Below are positions 62,201-64,000 of a DNA stretch of 64,000 nt, piece by piece. Numbering within the stretch: the stretch's first letter is position 1; every line of letters begins with the position of its first letter. The notes below the pieces were generated by a model that was not told the DNA's origin, ran no database searches, and worked only from the letters and a program-made list of their open reading frames with translations. The position numbers and the translations under genes are program-made. Location: the NCBI RefSeq assembly GCF_014805625.2, contig NW_023998414.1, positions 4,991,747-5,055,746 on the forward strand. The letters are read 5' to 3'. The DNA is from Glossina fuscipes (lineage: Eukaryota; Arthropoda; Insecta; Diptera; Glossinidae).

Positions 62201-64000
62201 CGCTACTGTAACAATGTTAAAGCTTTGGATGGCATATTGTCGGTAGTGAATTTGGGTTTGTTGAAACTAATGCAAGGGAGCTTTAAAGATACGGTTACAC
62301 CAGTGTGCGTTAAATTACAAAATGTTCTAGCGACATACCTGCCACGGTACGGCTATAAATTATCAAGCGCTTGAATGCAAGCAAATTAACTGCATTTGCT
62401 ATCTATCTTAGATTGGCTGCGGAAGAGGTTGAACACATTACCGATAACGCACGTGATGTTTTGCTGCGTATTACTGCTGAGCCGGAAACAACTTTGGAAA
62501 TTGTTAGTCATATCGCTCTCTTGGAAGGAATTGAAGAAGAAATGCAACAATTGTTCGCCGATGTTGATTACGCTCATGACGTTTTTATTATCATCAAAGA
62601 CTTTTCAATACCGATCGATAATGAACGAAAAGAGGATTATATGGATTGTGAAGATATGGTTAATCGCACTTTTGATAAATTGAAAGAGATTCAGGCGAAG
62701 CGACCGCAATTTATTAAGAAACTGGAAGAGAAAATGAACGACGATATAAAATTAATATTTGAGGAAACCCATGAAATTTATATCCAGATCTTAGATCCTA
62801 AATTGCTTGATGTAAGTTTCAATTACTCACTATTAAGAAAATTACGAGTCGCGTTACGAAAATATTTCGTAAATCGATTTAAAAAGGAATCATAGTTAAC
62901 AACAATTTTTAAAGGCTTGAGAAAATGGAAAATTTCGAGAAAGCCTCCTTCTTTCCTTGTCAACGCAAGAGACTTAGATTGAAAAGATGCCTTGATATTC
63001 ACATTCTAAGCTAAATATATGCAAATCGTCATTGGATCTAAGGTACATTGTCAGCATTATCAAGAGATGGCGAACATTTGCAAATCATTAATGAAAATGT
63101 TTAAAGACTTCCCTTCTTTTGAGACCTCTTCTTCCGGGCCATTCACCAAGAATATTGGTATTTGGAATTTGTCCTTCCATCCGCAATACTCGGAGGTATT
63201 CATCAGAAAACTTTACGTTCATATATATTCTTGGACAATGTAAGTTTTAAAGTTTTTCACGTCTGTCTCTCCGCGTGAATATTGATGAAAAAAGCCAAAA
63301 GTAGGCCGTACATATACAGACAAAATTTGAATAAAAGTGTGATTCGCTTATAACCCCACGCTAGCAATAGGCAAAAATTTCAAAATATATAAGCTTTTAT
63401 GCGTCTTACTGCCTTCTGCGTATCGCAACCGGAACGAATTCATTTCTTCATTCACTAATAAATAATGTTGAGATATACATTGGTTGGAAAATTTCGTTTT
63501 AGTGCGTCAATCAGATTTGATTTTTCGCATAATCCAATTTCAGAAAAAAACTCCTCGTAAGCAAGTGCTTTCTAAATTGGATTCCCTACTGAAAGATTTA
63601 AACGTTTTACACGAGAAAGCTGCTGAATATATTGGCTATCAAAAGAAATTCAAGGTAAAATAATTGCGGTAAAGGTCTCTTCAGTCTAGGCAGTCATAAT
63701 TAATCAAGCTTGCCATTGCTCCGTTTTCAGATTGATATCACTAAATATGAAGAAATGGATATGGCTTTCTCTGAAATCCGTTTACGTCAGCATCTACACA
63801 ATTCCGTCATCGAATGGGAAACGGCTTATCAGCGTTGGATGGCATCGGAATTCAATACGTTATCGGTTTCTGAATTAACTGATTTAACAGTGAAAACCAT
63901 TAAGAATTGTATGCAATTTGAGAAATACTTGCCGGAGAATAACATTGTTCCAGCACTGAAAACAGCCGCAGAGGAATTCAAATTGAAGCTACCTGTTATC
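59293..64000 (+). CDS. Axonemal dynein heavy chain, N-terminal 13 exons (continues past window)
   Basis: Predicted exons: 59293-59552, 59637-59962, 60083-60190, 60253-60397, 60464-60647, 61491-61552, 61616-61720, 61784-61879, 61962-62092, 62172-62346, 62412-62811, 63544-63654, 63731-64000 and on. All joins keep frame, giving 791 residues. The ATG (AAAAATGTCG) opens the first exon. Early tail hallmarks of single-headed axonemal heavy chains are FFTMSRHGVTYWH and FRIWKGFKVWEKTI, then YEACLTAITERGFFPDDE. Later come the PQ-APFFVANLHLLPD block and NLGLLKLMQGSFKDTV. The last exon enters the linker (LRQHLHNSVIEWETAYQRW; ENNIVPALKTAAEEFK). AAA modules lie beyond the window. Such motors drive inner-arm sliding in sperm or sensory cilia. 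A DNAH6/Dhc16F-type identity is my guess. The join 59962/60083 is the least certain; exon 7 uses a GTGCGT donor. Confidence 0.9.
60701..60972 (+). repeat. Tandem duplication of an ACCCTACACC-family repeat inside dynein intron 5
   Basis: Two units of about 125-145 bases lie head to tail (60699-60825 and 60826-60972). Both run in the order ACCYCACGYCAYTTG, GGTRCACGAGTA, then a TATATATACA tract, CTGCATACA or GTGCATACA, CTTGAG..ATAGTCTTTRCTT, CGAAAG, TCTGAAATGA, AAGCTTGTC and CTGTCC. The whole lies in the 843-base intron 60648-61490. A third, weaker core may start near 61190. Confidence 0.75.

Noticed and set aside
63019..63243. Open frame of 74 codons (+) within the dynein gene
   Set aside because: It lies wholly in intron 11 (62812-63543); the exons on each side join in phase without it and it lacks dynein similarity.
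1..64000. CRISPR arrays, bacterial operons, phage or viral genes
   Set aside because: None seen; gene structure, introns and repeats are those of an insect nuclear genome, and the tandem repeats present are microsatellites.

Overview
This is AT-rich eukaryotic DNA from an insect, most likely a higher fly (Brachycera, possibly a calyptrate). The evidence is short GT-AG introns of 63 to 68 nt, a seven-transmembrane insect odorant receptor, axonemal genes, many mariner relics, degenerate fly-type interspersed repeats and abundant (TA)n, (GA)n and poly(A)/poly(T) tracts. Species cannot be fixed from the sequence alone. Gene density is low: four gene models are well supported and about 80% of the window is intergenic or intronic.

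Layout. (1) 2531-3865 (+): an intronless coiled-coil gene of 444 codons with a trichohyalin/plectin-homology (TPH) architecture, closest in my judgement to MNS1-type axonemal proteins. (2) 19724-21612 (-): a four-exon odorant receptor gene that I assembled from splice signals, 400 codons including the terminator, intact except for one in-frame TGA at codon 34. A broken second receptor copy lies at about 22366-22826 (-), and a block of about 150 bp is shared between 18440-18610 and 22192-22340. (3) 53535-54884 (+): the last four exons of an unrecognised gene whose Arg/Ser/His-rich C-terminus ends in a six-histidine run; its upstream exons are not located and may lie in the assembly gap (51715-52413) or beyond a very long intron. 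(4) 59293 to the window end (+): the first 13 exons (791 codons) of an axonemal dynein heavy chain, from the start codon through the N-terminal tail to the start of the linker.

Mobile DNA. Two minus-strand relics of mauritiana-type (Mos1-like) mariners lie at about 13900-14360 and 40850-41790. A different, heavily mutated mariner lies at about 38700-39830 (+), and a further DDE-transposase remnant at about 49300-49815 (+). Two tRNA-derived SINE-like units with recognisable A and B boxes lie at about 4191-4340 (+) and 32480-32661 (-). A degenerate repeat with the core ACCCTACACC...GGTACAGGGTAT recurs at least nine times.

The genes share no obvious pathway, except that the first and last are both expected to act in the sperm or ciliary axoneme. 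I found no clear new multi-gene system. The strongest unusual signals are the odorant receptor that is complete apart from one stop codon, the frame-conserved short repeat near the receptor copies, and the unrecognised His-rich gene. Exon boundaries were inferred by eye from splice signals and frame continuity.
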